Assembly: GCF_028640845.1 (NCBI RefSeq)
Contig: NC_080546.1
Span: 33,673,520-33,737,519, forward strand
DNA length: 64,000 nucleotides
Direction of reading: 5' to 3'
DNA from: Ahaetulla prasina
Lineage: Eukaryota; Chordata; Lepidosauria; Squamata; Colubridae
A program made the translations under genes and the position numbers. Under the pieces are notes generated by a model. That model was not told where the DNA came from. It saw nothing but the letters and a program-made list of their open reading frames with translations, and made no database searches. Positions 33,159 through 43,291 of the stretch are shown piece by piece; position 1 is the first letter of the stretch; each line of letters starts with the position of its first letter.

Positions 33159-34340
33159 ATGGCAAACACGCCACCCGCACCGTACAACCCGGGCAAGGAG
33201 AAATGGGGAACATATATGACCCGTTTCGAAAGCTTTCTAGAAGCCAACGAACTACAGGGGATCCCTGATAACCGCAAACGGGCTTACTTCCTAAGCCATT
33301 GCGGGCCCGAGGTAATCGAGATTGCGGAAGCCCTGGCAGAGCCAACGCCGATACAATCGGTATCGTGGCCGACTCTGCAGACTTTGCTGAAGAACCATTT
33401 CGCACCGACGCCGTCCAAATACGTGCAGCGGTTCGAATTCGGAGAACGTAGACAGATGGAGGGCGAGTCCATCGGTGACTACATGGCCGCGTTGAGAAGA
33501 GCGTCCAAGGACTGTGGATACCGAGACTTAGACGAAGTGCTACTCGAGCAACTCATCCGAGGGGTCAAGGACATCCGCCTACGGCGACGACTGCTAGCCA
33601 GGAGCAACCTGACACTAGCCACCGCTCTGGACGAGGCCAGAGCACACGAAATGTCTACTAAAGCAGCAGAGACTCTGCAAAAGCCTCTTCAATCCAAGGC
33701 GAGCGCAAAGCCAACGCCAGTACACCAGGAGGAGATTCAGTCCGAATCCGAAGGTGAGGGCGAGGATGAGGAAGAGGTCTGCCGGACCGAGAAGCGCGAC
33801 ACTGAGGACCGTGACGAGTGCGGAAGCTGCGGAGGGCAGCATCAGCGCCAACGCTGCAGGTTTAAAGACGCAACATGCCGGCGGTGTGGGAAGAAAGGAC
33901 ACTTAGCTCAGGTTTGCAGAGCGGCCCAACCTTCCCGCCGAAAATTCAAATCGGCCAATCAAAACGCGGAACCGGAAAGGCGGCCCGCGATTGGTTCAAA
34001 CAAGAAAGGCGCGAAGTCTAACCAAACGACTGTCATTATAGGCCGCGCCTCAACCAAAGTGGAAAAGAAGATTTTTACAAAGCCCAAGATCGAGGGAGTA
34101 CGGTGCAGGCTTGAAGTAGACACGGGATCAGCGATCACCATCATGTCCTGGGACACCCTGGCGAAGTCACTGCCGTCCGTCAAGCGCCATTTGCAAGCAC
34201 AGCGGCTACGAGTGCACGACTACCAGGGAATCGCATCCCTGTTCGACGGACCACCTCCGTCCGAGTCGAGTACGGCCCTCACAAAAAGACCCTGCCCATC
34301 ACAATCGTCGAAGGAACTCTGCCCAGTCTGTTGGGACTAG
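33159..34340 (+). CDS. Gypsy copy C gag-protease fusion frame
   Basis: The 393-residue frame starts with MANTPPAPYNP 79 bp beyond the primer site. Residues about 1-150 form a capsid-like gag region (WGTYMTRFESFLEANEL, then a helix-rich part with RRRLLARSNLTLATALDEAR). A very acidic linker at about 190-215 is followed by two zinc knuckles: CX2CX3HX4C at 221-233 and CX2CX4HX4C at 240-253. After a basic stretch comes the aspartic-protease active site DTGS at 321-324 (EVDTGSAITIMSWDTL). Gag and protease thus share one frame. The frame is lost to an indel after about residue 360. The remaining protease region (LPSLLGLDWF in copy A) follows in another frame, so the protease is incomplete here. Confidence 0.9.
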   Translation: MANTPPAPYNPGKEKWGTYMTRFESFLEANELQGIPDNRKRAYFLSHCGPEVIEIAEALAEPTPIQSVSWPTLQTLLKNHFAPTPSKYVQRFEFGERRQMEGESIGDYMAALRRASKDCGYRDLDEVLLEQLIRGVKDIRLRRRLLARSNLTLATALDEARAHEMSTKAAETLQKPLQSKASAKPTPVHQEEIQSESEGEGEDEEEVCRTEKRDTEDRDECGSCGGQHQRQRCRFKDATCRRCGKKGHLAQVCRAAQPSRRKFKSANQNAEPERRPAIGSNKKGAKSNQTTVIIGRASTKVEKKIFTKPKIEGVRCRLEVDTGSAITIMSWDTLAKSLPSVKRHLQAQRLRVHDYQGIASLFDGPPPSESSTALTKRPCPSQSSKELCPVCWD

Positions 34341-36021
34341 ACTGGTTTCGTGCCCTGGGCATGGGAGTGACTGGCATCTACAGAAGTGACTGCAATTTGA
34401 AAGACATTCTCTTTAACGAGTTCAAGATGTCTTCAAGGACTGCCTGGGCAAGTACAAGGGGACCCCTATTTCCTTCAACTTAGACCCCAGGTAGCCCCAT
34501 TAGGCTTAAGGCGAGGAGAGTCCTTTTGCCCTAAAACCAAAATTGATAAGGAGCTGGACAAGCTCATAAATCAGGGGTTTTGGTGCCAGTCGATCACGCA
34601 AAGTGGGAGACGCCAATCGTCACCCCAATCAAGTCGGACGGGTCAATTAGAATTTGCGCTGACTACAAGGCGACGCTAACAAAGCCTTACAGAAAAGCGC
34701 GTACCGGTTCCCGTGGTGCAACATTTATTGCACTCTTGGGGCAAGGGCAAGTCTTTGCAAAGTTAGACTTGGCCCAAGCCTACCAACAACTGCCAGTAGA
34801 CGCCCGCACAGCCAAGCCCAAACGATTGTGACGCACAGGGGGGCATTCAAGTGCACCCGATTGCAATTTGGGGTTAGTGTGGCACCAGGGCTGTTCCAAA
34901 ACCTGATGGAACGACTACTGCAAGGGCTCCCAGGGGTAGTTCCCTACTTCGATGATGTCCTAATTTCAGGGGAAAACATGGAGGAATTGGGGGAGCGGTT
35001 AAGAAAGGTCTTGAGCATTTTCCGGACAGCCGGATTAAAAGTCAAGACAAATAAATGTCAGATAGGGGTCGAATCGGTCGATTTCTTGGGCTACCGGATA
35101 GACAAGAAAGGAATTCACCCTACTGAGAGCAAGGTTAAGGCAATTAGGAAGGCTCCAGCGCCCAAAAACAAAGCAGAGCTGCAGGCATTCCTCGGATTGG
35201 TTAATTTTTACGCGGTCTTTTTAAAGAACAAAGCAACCGTTGCGGAACCGCTGCATAGGCTCTTAGGGAAAAATACTGTTTGGTCTTGGGGAAAGTCAGA
35301 AAATAGGGCTTTTGAAGCAGTCAAGAACCTGCTCTCAAGTGATAGCCTGCTCATCCAATATCACGACTCACTACCCCTAGTGCTGGTTTGCGATGCGTCA
35401 CCTTATGGGGTGGGGGCTGTACTCAGCCATAGACTTCCAAACGGCACAGAAGCCCCTATAGCGTTCTACTCTAGAACGATGTCCTCCCCAGAGAGGAACT
35501 ACAGCCAATTAGACAAAGAAGCATTGGCCATTGTATCAGGGGTCAAAAAATTCCATGAGTATGTCTTTGGGCGGAATTTTGAAATTGTGACTGACCACAG
35601 ACCGTTATTGGGACTACTGGCTGGCGACCGGCCAACGCCTGTGGCACTTTCGCCACGCTTGACTCGATGGACTATATTTTTAGCCGCTTACTCATACAAG
35701 CTGCAGCATCGACCGGAAAAGAAGTGGGCATGCAGACGCTTTGAGCCGATGCCCACTGCCGGGGCGACCAAGATCCCACTCCGGGACACCCATCCTCCTT
35801 ATTGACTCGTTGGACTCTGGCCCAGTCACATCAAAGGAAGTGGCTCGGCATCATACCGACATTGTGTTAAGGACTGTACTCGGTTGGGTACAGAGAGGTG
35901 GCCAGCGCCGGCGTAACGGTTCAAAGAATTTGTTAAGAAACGTGATGAGCTCTCGGCTCAAGGGGGGTGCCTGTTATGGGGTGATCGTGTAATAATTCCT
36001 GCTAAGTTAAGGGGCAAGGTA
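34341..36021 (+). pseudogene. Gypsy copy C reverse transcriptase and RNase H, frameshifted
   Basis: The RT entry region at 34580-34831 reads [20 protein letters not shown], and [15 protein letters not shown] carries the first catalytic Asp. A shift near 34828 leads into the frame 34828-35805. This has the catalytic YFDDVLISG (both Asp present), FLGYRIDKKGIHPTESK, LQAFLGLVNFYAVFLKNK, and RNase H with VCDASPYGVG, YSQLDKEALAIV and TDHRPLLGLL. After TRWTIFLAAYSYKLQHRP the frame shifts again. A linker frame at 35741-35992 leads to integrase. Active-site residues seem intact, but the reading frame is not. Confidence 0.9.
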
Positions 36022-37218
36022 TTGGACCTCCTCCACGAGGGTCACCCAGGCATCGTGAGGATGAAGGGGTTAGCTAGGAGCTATGTATGGTGGCCACTCA
36101 TGGACGCAGAGATTGCTGAGAGGGTAGGGAAATGCCAAGCTTGCCAAGAGTCCAGACCGCTACCTCCAACAGCCCCAGTCAGAGAATGGGAAAAGCCCCA
36201 AGGGCCTTGGTCAAGAATCCACATTGACTTTGCTGGCCCCTTTCACGGCCAAACATTCCTAGTGGTGGTGGACGCATTTTCCAAATGGTTAGAGATCATA
36301 CTTATGAAGTCCACCACAGCCGAAACAGTAATCGCAACCCTGCGCCACCTATTCGCAACTCACGGGTTGCCGGACACTCTGGTGTCCGACAATGGGCCCC
36401 AATTCACGGCAGCCCAGTTTGAAGAGTACCTGGCAGAGGAAGGCATCCGACATGCCCTCTCTGCACCTTTCCACCCTGCGCCGAATGGCCTTGCAGAGCG
36501 TTCCGTCCGGAGCGCTAAGGAGGCATTGTCCAGGCTCAAGCCAGGTGACTGGCAAACAAAAATAGACTTTTTCCTAGCCGTCCAGCATAGAACCCCAAGC
36601 ACAGCCACTGGGAAAAGCCCAGCCGAATTGCTAATGGGACGAAACTCCGGTGCCCACTTGACGCTTGAACCCCATTACACACCCGAGGGTTACAAGGGGA
36701 GCTAGAAAAACAAGGAAATGAGCATAGGCGACGGGTGTGGGCCCGAAACTATGGGGACGGCCCTAGTTGGCTCGCAGGACAAGTAACAAGAGTAACAGGG
36801 CCAAAATCGTATGTGGTAGAGCTACCAGACAACCGAATGTGGCGGCGCCACATAGATCAGTTAAGGAAACGAATAACTGACCAAACCCGACCAACAGAGA
36901 CAGGTAAAGACCAATACCCCTTTTAATCCACAGCTGACAATGACCCGGGAGGCGCAAGACTTAGCTGAGGTCCCAGAGTTCCAGCGACGCCATCAGGTCC
37001 CCGAGGGAAACAGCAGGAAAATCCCAAAAATTAATCCAAGGCCGGATGGCCAAGAAAAAGAGTCGGCCAATAATCCAGAGCCCGATGGCCCAGAGAAAGA
37101 GCTGGGAGGAGAAAACAGCCCCTCCGACCAGCTCGAAACACCACCCAGAACTGAACCGCGCAGGTCAGAAAGAACTAGGAGACGCCCAGGTTATTTGCGT
37201 GACTACGTCGAAAAATAA
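36022..37218 (+). pseudogene. Gypsy copy C integrase, frameshifted near the C terminus
   Basis: The frame 36022-36705 (227 residues) holds the zinc-binding H5, H8, C38 and C41, catalytic D69 in HIDFAGPF, D123 in DNGPQFT and E159 in NGLAER. The D-35-E spacing is exact. A frameshift near 36700 separates the C-terminal module (WLAGQVTRVTGPKSYVV, 36735-36926), and a further shift separates the Pro/Glu-rich tail (36940-37218) that ends YLRDYVEK with the stop at 37216-37218. Two single-base changes in length are enough to explain the breaks. Confidence 0.9.
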
Positions 37219-37256
37219 CATGTAAATAAATATGTAAATAAGACCAAGTGTTTTCT

Positions 37257-37269
37257 GGGAGGGGAGGAG
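37257..37269 (+). promoter_or_regulatory. Polypurine tract of gypsy copy C
   Basis: GGGAGGGGAGGAG directly before the 3' LTR start TGTTATG. Confidence 0.85.
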
Positions 37270-37455
37270 TGTTATGTATTAACAGTTGTGCCTTTAAATA
37301 TTTGAGCGGGAAATCAGCACGTTGCTGATTGGAAACCTCAACAGAACTGTATAAAAGGAGAGGTTTTTCTCCCAGCCTGTTGCTGGGTTCACCATATATT
37401 AAAGAGCTGTTGTCACTACCCTGGTCTCCAGCCTCGTTACTTCCCGAACATAACA
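37270..37455 (+). repeat. 3' LTR of gypsy copy C
   Basis: A 186-bp LTR, 4 bp shorter than the 5' LTR, with the only visible differences around 37331-37346. It ends CGAACATAACA, followed by the target duplication GTAAT. Confidence 0.95.
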
Positions 37456-37460
37456 GTAAT

Positions 37461-37795
37461 TTATACTTGTATTACTATATAAAATATTATTACCACAATA
37501 GCTAAACCAATTACTCAGTATTTATAGAAAGAATCAATTGCACAATATCCAAGTTTTATTTGGAAATATTTGATTAATTTGTAGCTTGGTTACATATTTT
37601 TATTCTGGATAGGTCTGTTCAAGCAGAAGTATCTACATAGACAATTAAAGGATCAGCTGATTATCTGTAAAATATGAAATGTGATAAAATTCAACATTGA
37701 TAAATTTATGCTTGATGTGATCCACATTTGTCATTGAAGTGCTTTTAATAGTAGAAACACATGACTGGACACCATATAATATTTTCTTAAAAACT
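37461..37795. other. AT-rich non-coding stretch, no feature recognised
   Basis: Short spacer between gypsy C and the next element; no feature was recognised. Confidence 0.45.
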
Positions 37796-37797
37796 TA

Positions 37798-38283
37798 CTG
37801 TATTTTTCGTAGTATAAGACACACTTTTTTCCTTTGTAAAAGAGGCTGAAAATTTGGTTGCATCTTATACTCCGAATGCAGCTTTTTCAAAGCTTTTTTT
37901 CAACTCTAACGAGGTGCTAGCAACGCTAGTGAATACTAAGCTTTTTTCAGTGAAGCGATTTTCCATGCTTTGCCTGCTCCCTCCGACTTTCAGCTGTGAA
38001 GTTTTTTTCCCAGCTCTAATGAGGCACTAGCGAGTGAAGCAATCTCTGTGGTTTGCCTGCTTTTCTCATTGCTTCTCCCTCCAAAGATCAGTTGTGCTTT
38101 AGAAGCTGTTTTTTATCTTCAAGGAGGGGATAAAAAACAGCAAACTAATATGCTCAAGCTGACCAGACTAAGGATGCTAGCCAGATGAATACCTGGTAGG
38201 CAGATTTTCCCCCCACTATTTTCCTCCCCAAAAACTAAGCTGCGTCTTATACTCCGATGCATTTTATACTCTGAAAAATACGG
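37798..38283. mobile_element. TA-flanked terminal-inverted-repeat element, 486 bp, non-autonomous
   Basis: The left end is CTGTATTTTTCGTAGTATAA and the right end reads GCGTCTTATACTCC ... CTGAAAAATACGG, so the ends are inverted repeats (about 25 bp, imperfect). TA is present on each side (37796-37797 and 38284-38285), which would fit a Tc1/mariner-type target. The interior has two related segments with CAACTCTAACGAGGTGCTAG and CAGCTCTAATGAGGCACTAG. Left-end fragments of the same family are at 44228 and 52511. The superfamily is uncertain. Confidence 0.7.
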
Positions 38284-38285
38284 TA

Positions 38286-38939
38286 TATTAGCTTTAATAT
38301 ATTCCACATATTTCATATAATTCCATGGAAATCTTTACCCATGTACTGATCTCGACACAAACATGTTTCTTTCAATTTCTCTAGAAATAGTCATTGACCA
38401 TGAAGCTAAAAAAGTAAATGATTATTTGATCTGAAATCTTTTTTGAAGGGACTCAATTTTTCTTCAGATTTTTCTGTATGTTTGTTTATAAATATTGGAC
38501 TCCAGTTTGTCAGTTTTGGGTTTAATCCAGAGCTGACAAAAATTCAGGGCCAGTTTTATGAGGAATGAGTTTTCTTCATTATAACCCCACCCCCCCAAAA
38601 AACCCCAAAAAACTCCCATACGTTTAAAATTTGGTTAGGAACAATAGCTGATATGTTAGATTACATTGTTGGAGGAAAGTTCTCATACATTATAGTTATC
38701 TCTGTTTTACATGTAAGACTAGAAAAGTTAATTTGTTCATCTCCATTCTTTTTTATACATGATTGACCATGACCATGTAAACTATCTGTTTTTCATACTA
38801 TAGTTTCATTTGTAAATTTATAAACATAGGCATCAATTTGAATCAAACTGGGAATCTAGTATTTTCTCCCTATGGTGATAAGAAACATAAAGAAAAAGCA
38901 GTTCTTTTGTTAATTTTAAATTAGAACTAGAGCTAATAA
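38286..38939. other. AT-rich non-coding stretch, no feature recognised
   Basis: No gene or repeat is supported. Confidence 0.45.
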
Positions 38940-39695
38940 TGCTGACCCTCACTCTTTCAAGGACCTTGGAGTACTCATTTCTAAAGAGCTAAATGCCAGA
39001 GCTCACTGTAACAACATTGCCAAAAAGGCACTTTGTTAACTTTATCTTTCATAGCTTCTTCTCTGATAATATTGTGCTACTAACTAGAGCATATAAAACA
39101 TTTGCTAGACCAATTCTTGAATACAGCTCATCTGTCTGGAACCCACACTGCATATCGGACATAAATACAATTGAGAGAGTCCAGAGATATTTCACGAAAA
39201 GAGTCCTCCACTCCTCTGCTGGCAATAAAATACCTTATGCCACCAGACTCCAAATTTTGGGCTTAGACAACTTAGAACTACGCCGACTTCAGTTTGACCT
39301 AAACATAGTACATAAAATTATCTACCACAATGTCCTACCTGTCAAACACTACTTCAGCTTCAACCACAACAATACGCGAGCAAATAATAGATACAAACTC
39401 AACCGCTCCAAACTCGATTGCAGAAAATATGACTTCAGTAGCAGAGTGCTCAATGTCTGGAATGCACTATAACTCTATAGTTTCTTCCCTAAACCACCAT
39501 AACTTTAATCTTAAACTGTCTACTGTTGACCTTACCCCATTCCTAACAGGTCTGTAAGGGGCATGCATAAGTGCACCTGCATGCCTTCCGTCCCTGTCCT
39601 AATATTCCTTTTTACTTACTCTTTTCATGCATCCAAATTATGTTTATACTTTAATCTGTTATCTTATATTTGATTGACAAAATAAATAAATAAAA
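38940..39695 (+). mobile_element. CR1-like LINE, 5'-truncated
   Basis: The same family as 17313 and 56311. The frame 38993-39472 reads TRAYKTFARPILEYSSSVWN, NTIERVQRYFTKRVLHSS, ATRLQILGLDNLELRRL and LDCRKYDFSSRVLNVWNA, which is the C-terminal region of the LINE reverse-transcriptase protein. The frame is almost complete from 38993 to its end. The 3' UTR has AGGGGCATGCATAAGTGCAC and ends in AAATAAATAAAATAAAA. No clear target duplication was seen. Confidence 0.85.
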
Positions 39696-40216
39696 TAAAA
39701 TTCTGCTTTGAATGTGGACATTTTATCTCACTCTTTTTTATATAGATAATTCAAGTGGCAAATATACCTAATACTACATACTAATCTATGTTTCATTCAG
39801 TGACACTTACTTCTAAGAGGATGGGTAGGGTGTTTTATCCTGAACTATGTATTTTGTTTCTATTTGCTTTTGAAAGCAAATAAATAATATATTCTGAGAG
39901 TCTGATGAAGAGTTGTTGTTTTTTAATTTTTTTTTCCACACATGAGGGCAGGAAAAAAAAGCATGAAAATGTATCTATTTTCAGAATTATTTGTAGTTAT
40001 TTTGCATTATTCATATAGCCAGAGTATCGCATGAAACCAAAGAATACTTCGTAATTCTTAATTTATACTTTTGAAATATATGCAAGTATTATGTATTGCA
40101 TTCAGGTAAAGATAATGTATCTTTCTGTAAATGTTTGGATTTACGATGTTGCATTTCATAAAACAGTCTGAAATATGGTAGGAAATAATATATCCCAGTT
40201 ATCCAACTAATGAATA
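39696..40216. other. AT-rich non-coding stretch, no feature recognised
   Basis: No gene or repeat is supported; the last bases are the target duplication of the next element. Confidence 0.45.
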
Positions 40217-40224
40217 ATATAATA

Positions 40225-40995
40225 CCGTGATGGCGAACCTATGACACGCGTGCCATAGTTGGCACACAGAGCCATTTCTGTGGGCACAAGAGCCATCGCT
40301 CTAGGTCAGCTCTACTGCGCATGTGCGGGCACCTCCTGCTGGCCAGCTGATTTTCAGGTCTCTACCGCGCATGCAGGAAATGCGCGCACATGCCCATACT
40401 GCCCTGCCCCTCCCAGGAGTCTCTGCCTGGCCCATTTTGGATGCCAGGTATATACAGGGCTCATGTGGAGGCTCTGGCAGGGTAAAAAATGGGCCTACTG
40501 GAAGTCTGGAAATGGGCCATTTCTGGCCTCTGGAGGGTGGGGGAAGGCGTTTTTGCTCTTCTGGAGGCTCCAGGAAAACCTACAGAGTCTCCAGAGCCTC
40601 TGGAGGGCAAAAAGAGGCCTACCAAAAGTCTGGAAACAAGCCATTTCTAGCCTCCAGAAGCCTGGGGAAACCATTTTGGCCCTCCTGGAGGCTCCAGGAA
40701 AGCTCCGGAGTCTTCAGAGCCTGTGGAGAATGAAAAATGGGCCTACTGGAAATCCAGAAACATTCTGCTAGACCCAAAATGGGGTGGGGGGTCACGCGTG
40801 CATGCACAGGAGGTGGGGGAGCACAGGGGGTCATGTACATGCGCAGGGAAGTGGGACAACATGGGGGGATTGCACACACATGCGCAGGGGGGCAGGGTGT
40901 GCGTGGGGGGCATTGCATTATGGGTGTAGGAACCCGAGTGTGCACTATCATGCCCACACGTTTGCCACCCAAGCGAAAAAAGGTAGCCATCCCTG
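40225..40995. mobile_element. Non-autonomous hAT element, 771 bp, with perfect 8-bp target duplication
   Basis: The left end is CCGTGATGGCGAACCTATG and the right end AAAGGTAGCCATCCCTG, imperfect inverted repeats. ATATAATA lies at 40217-40224 and again at 40996-41003. The interior is GC-rich with CpGs and contains a 125-bp module repeated about two and a half times (GGCCTACTGGAAGTCTGG near 40489, again near 40615 and 40740). Open frames on both strands are low-complexity and do not look like a transposase. Confidence 0.88.
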
Positions 40996-41298
40996 ATATA
41001 ATATTTAGGCATTAGTGTTTTCTCTGCCATACTGTACTTCCTCCAAGGGATTCCATGTAAGTCAAGGAATAATTCACATATGGATTTGCCAATGAAATAA
41101 TATATATGCTTTTCTAGATAACTTTCTGGGAAACTCTGAAAATCGGCTTGTGCAATTGCAACCCTTCTTTCTCAGCAAAGGACAAATTATGTAATAGTAT
41201 ATGCTATTAAAAATACTAAATATAAAATTAGGCACTTCAACATGCCTACATTTTAACATAACATAACATAATAACAGAGTTGGAAGGGACTTTGGAGG

Positions 41299-41434
41299 CA
41301 GTGGTGGGATTCAGCCAGTTCGCACCACTTCGGGAGAACCGGTTGTTAACTTTGTGAGCAGTTTGGCAAACTGGTTGTTGGAAGAAATAACTGGGCAGAG
41401 AACCAGTTGTTAAATTGCTTGAATCCCACCACTG
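41299..41434. mobile_element. hAT-like MITE, 136 bp, nested in the CR1 3' UTR
   Basis: Ends CAGTGGTGGGATTCAGCC and TTGAATCCCACCACTG are inverted repeats. TTTGGAGG (41291-41298) and CTTGGAGG (41435-41442) form a 7-of-8 target duplication; the flanks join to normal CR1 sequence when the MITE is removed. The interior has AACCGGTTGTTAAC and CCAGTTGTTAAATTGC. Confidence 0.9.
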
Positions 41435-41618
41435 CTTGGAGGTCTTCTAGTCCAACCCCCTGCCCAGGCAGGAAATCCTACACCATTTCAGACAAATGAC
41501 TATCCAACATTTCCTAAAAAATTTCCAGTGTTGGAGCATTCACAACTTCTGCAGGCAAGTTGTTCCACTCATTGATTGTTCTAACTGTCAGGAAATTTTT
41601 CCTTAGTTTTAAGTTGCT

Positions 41619-42638
41619 TCATTCCTTGATTAGTTTCCACCCATTGCTTCTTTTCCTGCTTTCAGGTGCTTTGGAGAATAGCTTGACTCGCTCTTCTTTG
41701 TGGCAGCCCCTGAGATACTGGAACACTGCTATCATGTCTTCCCTAGTCCTTCTTTTCATTAAACTAGATATACCCAGTTCCTGCAACCGTTCTTCATATG
41801 TTTTAGTCTCCAGTCCCCTAATCATCTTTGTTGCTCTTCTCTGCACTCTTTCTAGAGTCTCAATATCTTTTTTACATCGTGGTGACCAAAACTGAATGCA
41901 ATATTCCAAGTGTGGCCTTACCAAGGCATTATAAAGTGGTATTAACACTTCACGTGATCTTGATTCTATCCCTCTGTTTATGCAGCCCAGAACTGCATTG
42001 GCTTTTTTGGCAGCTGCTACACGCTGCTGGCTCATATCTAAATGGTTTTCCACTAGGATTCCAAGATCTCTCTCACAGTTACTACTATTGAACAAAGTAC
42101 CACATATACGGTACCTGTGCATTTTGGGTTTTTTGCCTAAATGTAGAACCTTGCTTTTTTCACTATTGAATTTCATTTTGTTAGATAATGCCCAATGTTC
42201 AAGTCTGTCAAGATCCTTCTGTATCTTGAGCCTATCTTCTGGAGTGTTCGCTATTCCTGTCAGCTTGGTGTCATCTGCAAATTTGATGAGTTTCCCATCT
42301 ATCCCCTTGTCCAAGTCATTGATGAAGATGTTGAAGAGTACTGGGCCTAAAACAGAGCCTTGGGGTACTCCACTGCATACTTCCCTCCATGTAGTTCCAT
42401 TGAGGACTACACGTTGAGTGCGGTTGGTCAGCCAGTTATGAATCCATCTGGTGGTGATGCTGTCTAACCCACATTTTTCTACTTTATCTAGTAGTAGGTT
42501 ATGGTCTACCTTATCAAATGCTTTACTGAAGTCCAAGTAAATTATATCGAGAGCATTCTTCTGGTCCACTAATTTTGTCATTTTGTCAAAGAATGCAATG
42601 AGATTTAGTCTGGCATGATCTGTTTTTGACAAACCCAT
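41619..42638 (-). pseudogene. CR1 reverse transcriptase, partial (339-residue open frame)
   Basis: This frame encodes the palm-to-C-terminal part of a CR1 reverse transcriptase, which primes on nicked target DNA. Motifs in order: IIYLDFSKAFDKVDH (about residues 32-46, first catalytic Asp), SGVPQGSVLGPVLFNIFIND (89-108), KFADDTKL (119-126, the two catalytic Asp), and the C-terminal region with RPHLEYCIQFWSPRCKKD and VQRRATKMIRGL. The frame is open throughout. The N-terminal RT part lies in a different frame just upstream (a one-base shift near 42600-42640), and the endonuclease domain and ORF1 are absent. Confidence 0.9.
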
Positions 42639-42840
42639 GTTGGCTTTTGGTTCTTACTTTGTTTGCTTTTAGGTATTCAATGATTCGTTTCTTGATTATC
42701 TTTTCCAGAATCTTCCCTGGTATTGAAGTCAGGCTGATAGGTCTGTAGTTTCCTGGATCTGTTTTTTTACTTTATTTTATTTATAAGGGCACATTTATTT
42801 CGAGCTCTTGACAAGTAAAGTGAGACTGGCTAAAGAGGGA

Positions 42841-42898
42841 GGAAGAAGGAAGGAAGGAAGGAAGGAAGGAAGGAAGGAAGGAAGGAAGGAAGGAAGGA
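42841..42898 (+). repeat. (GGAA)n microsatellite
   Basis: About thirteen tandem AAGG units, nearly perfect. Confidence 0.95.
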
Positions 42899-43291
42899 AT
42901 TTTATCAACAATTAAAATATCAAGTACTTTTAATACTAAAAATGTCTACTAAAATACTAAAGGTGGTATTTTTTTATTTTGGATGCAAGTGAAGACCTGA
43001 TCCTCTGGAGGAGACACTGGTATTGGGAAAAATGGAAAGAAAGATAAGACCACAGCAAATTACAGTTATAGTGGCAATAAGCTACATAATTTGGAGGCAT
43101 TAAAGACCAGGTTGGGGGTTATACAACTGAATTCTTTTTATAAACAAACCTTCAATAGTAATACATTTTCATTGTAAATTTTATTTCTCACCCATGATTA
43201 CTGGTATATATGCATACAACCTGGAAAAAAAATCTTTTTATTCTTCCAGAGTCCATATTTGTATCATACTGGTAAATATCTATGGAGATTT
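42899..43291. other. AT-rich non-coding stretch, no feature recognised
   Basis: No gene or repeat is supported. Confidence 0.45.

Larger units (their letters stand above)
32867..37460 (+). mobile_element. Ty3/gypsy LTR retrotransposon, copy C, complete with LTRs and target duplication
   Basis: The element proper is 32872-37455 (4584 bp). GTAAT lies at 32867-32871 and again at 37456-37460. Order: 5' LTR, primer binding site, gag-protease in one frame, reverse transcriptase, RNase H, integrase, polypurine tract, 3' LTR. No envelope or chromodomain was seen. The LTRs (190 and 186 bp) differ only in a short region (GGACGAAGCCTCCAGCAG against GGAAACCTCAACAG). This is consistent with a fairly young insertion, though less uniform than copy A. 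Pol is broken by frameshifts in the RT, RNase H and integrase parts. Confidence 0.96.
41256..42763 (-). mobile_element. CR1 LINE, 5'-truncated, with a nested MITE
   Basis: On the minus strand the element runs from reverse-transcriptase sequence (reading RPISLTSIPGKILEKIIKK across about 42740-42680) through the RT frame 42638-41619 to a CR1 3' UTR. The 3' UTR has, on the plus strand, GTTGGAAGGGAC and TAGTCCAACCCCCTGCCCAG. The 3' tail is a short ATGTT-type repeat (ACATAACATAACATAATA on the plus strand at 41256-41275). The 5' end is missing, as is usual for LINEs. A MITE (41299-41434) interrupts the 3' UTR. Confidence 0.92.

Noticed and set aside
40259..41030. Several long frames on both strands in the hAT element
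   Set aside because: They come from the GC-rich repeated interior of a non-autonomous element. No transposase motif is present.
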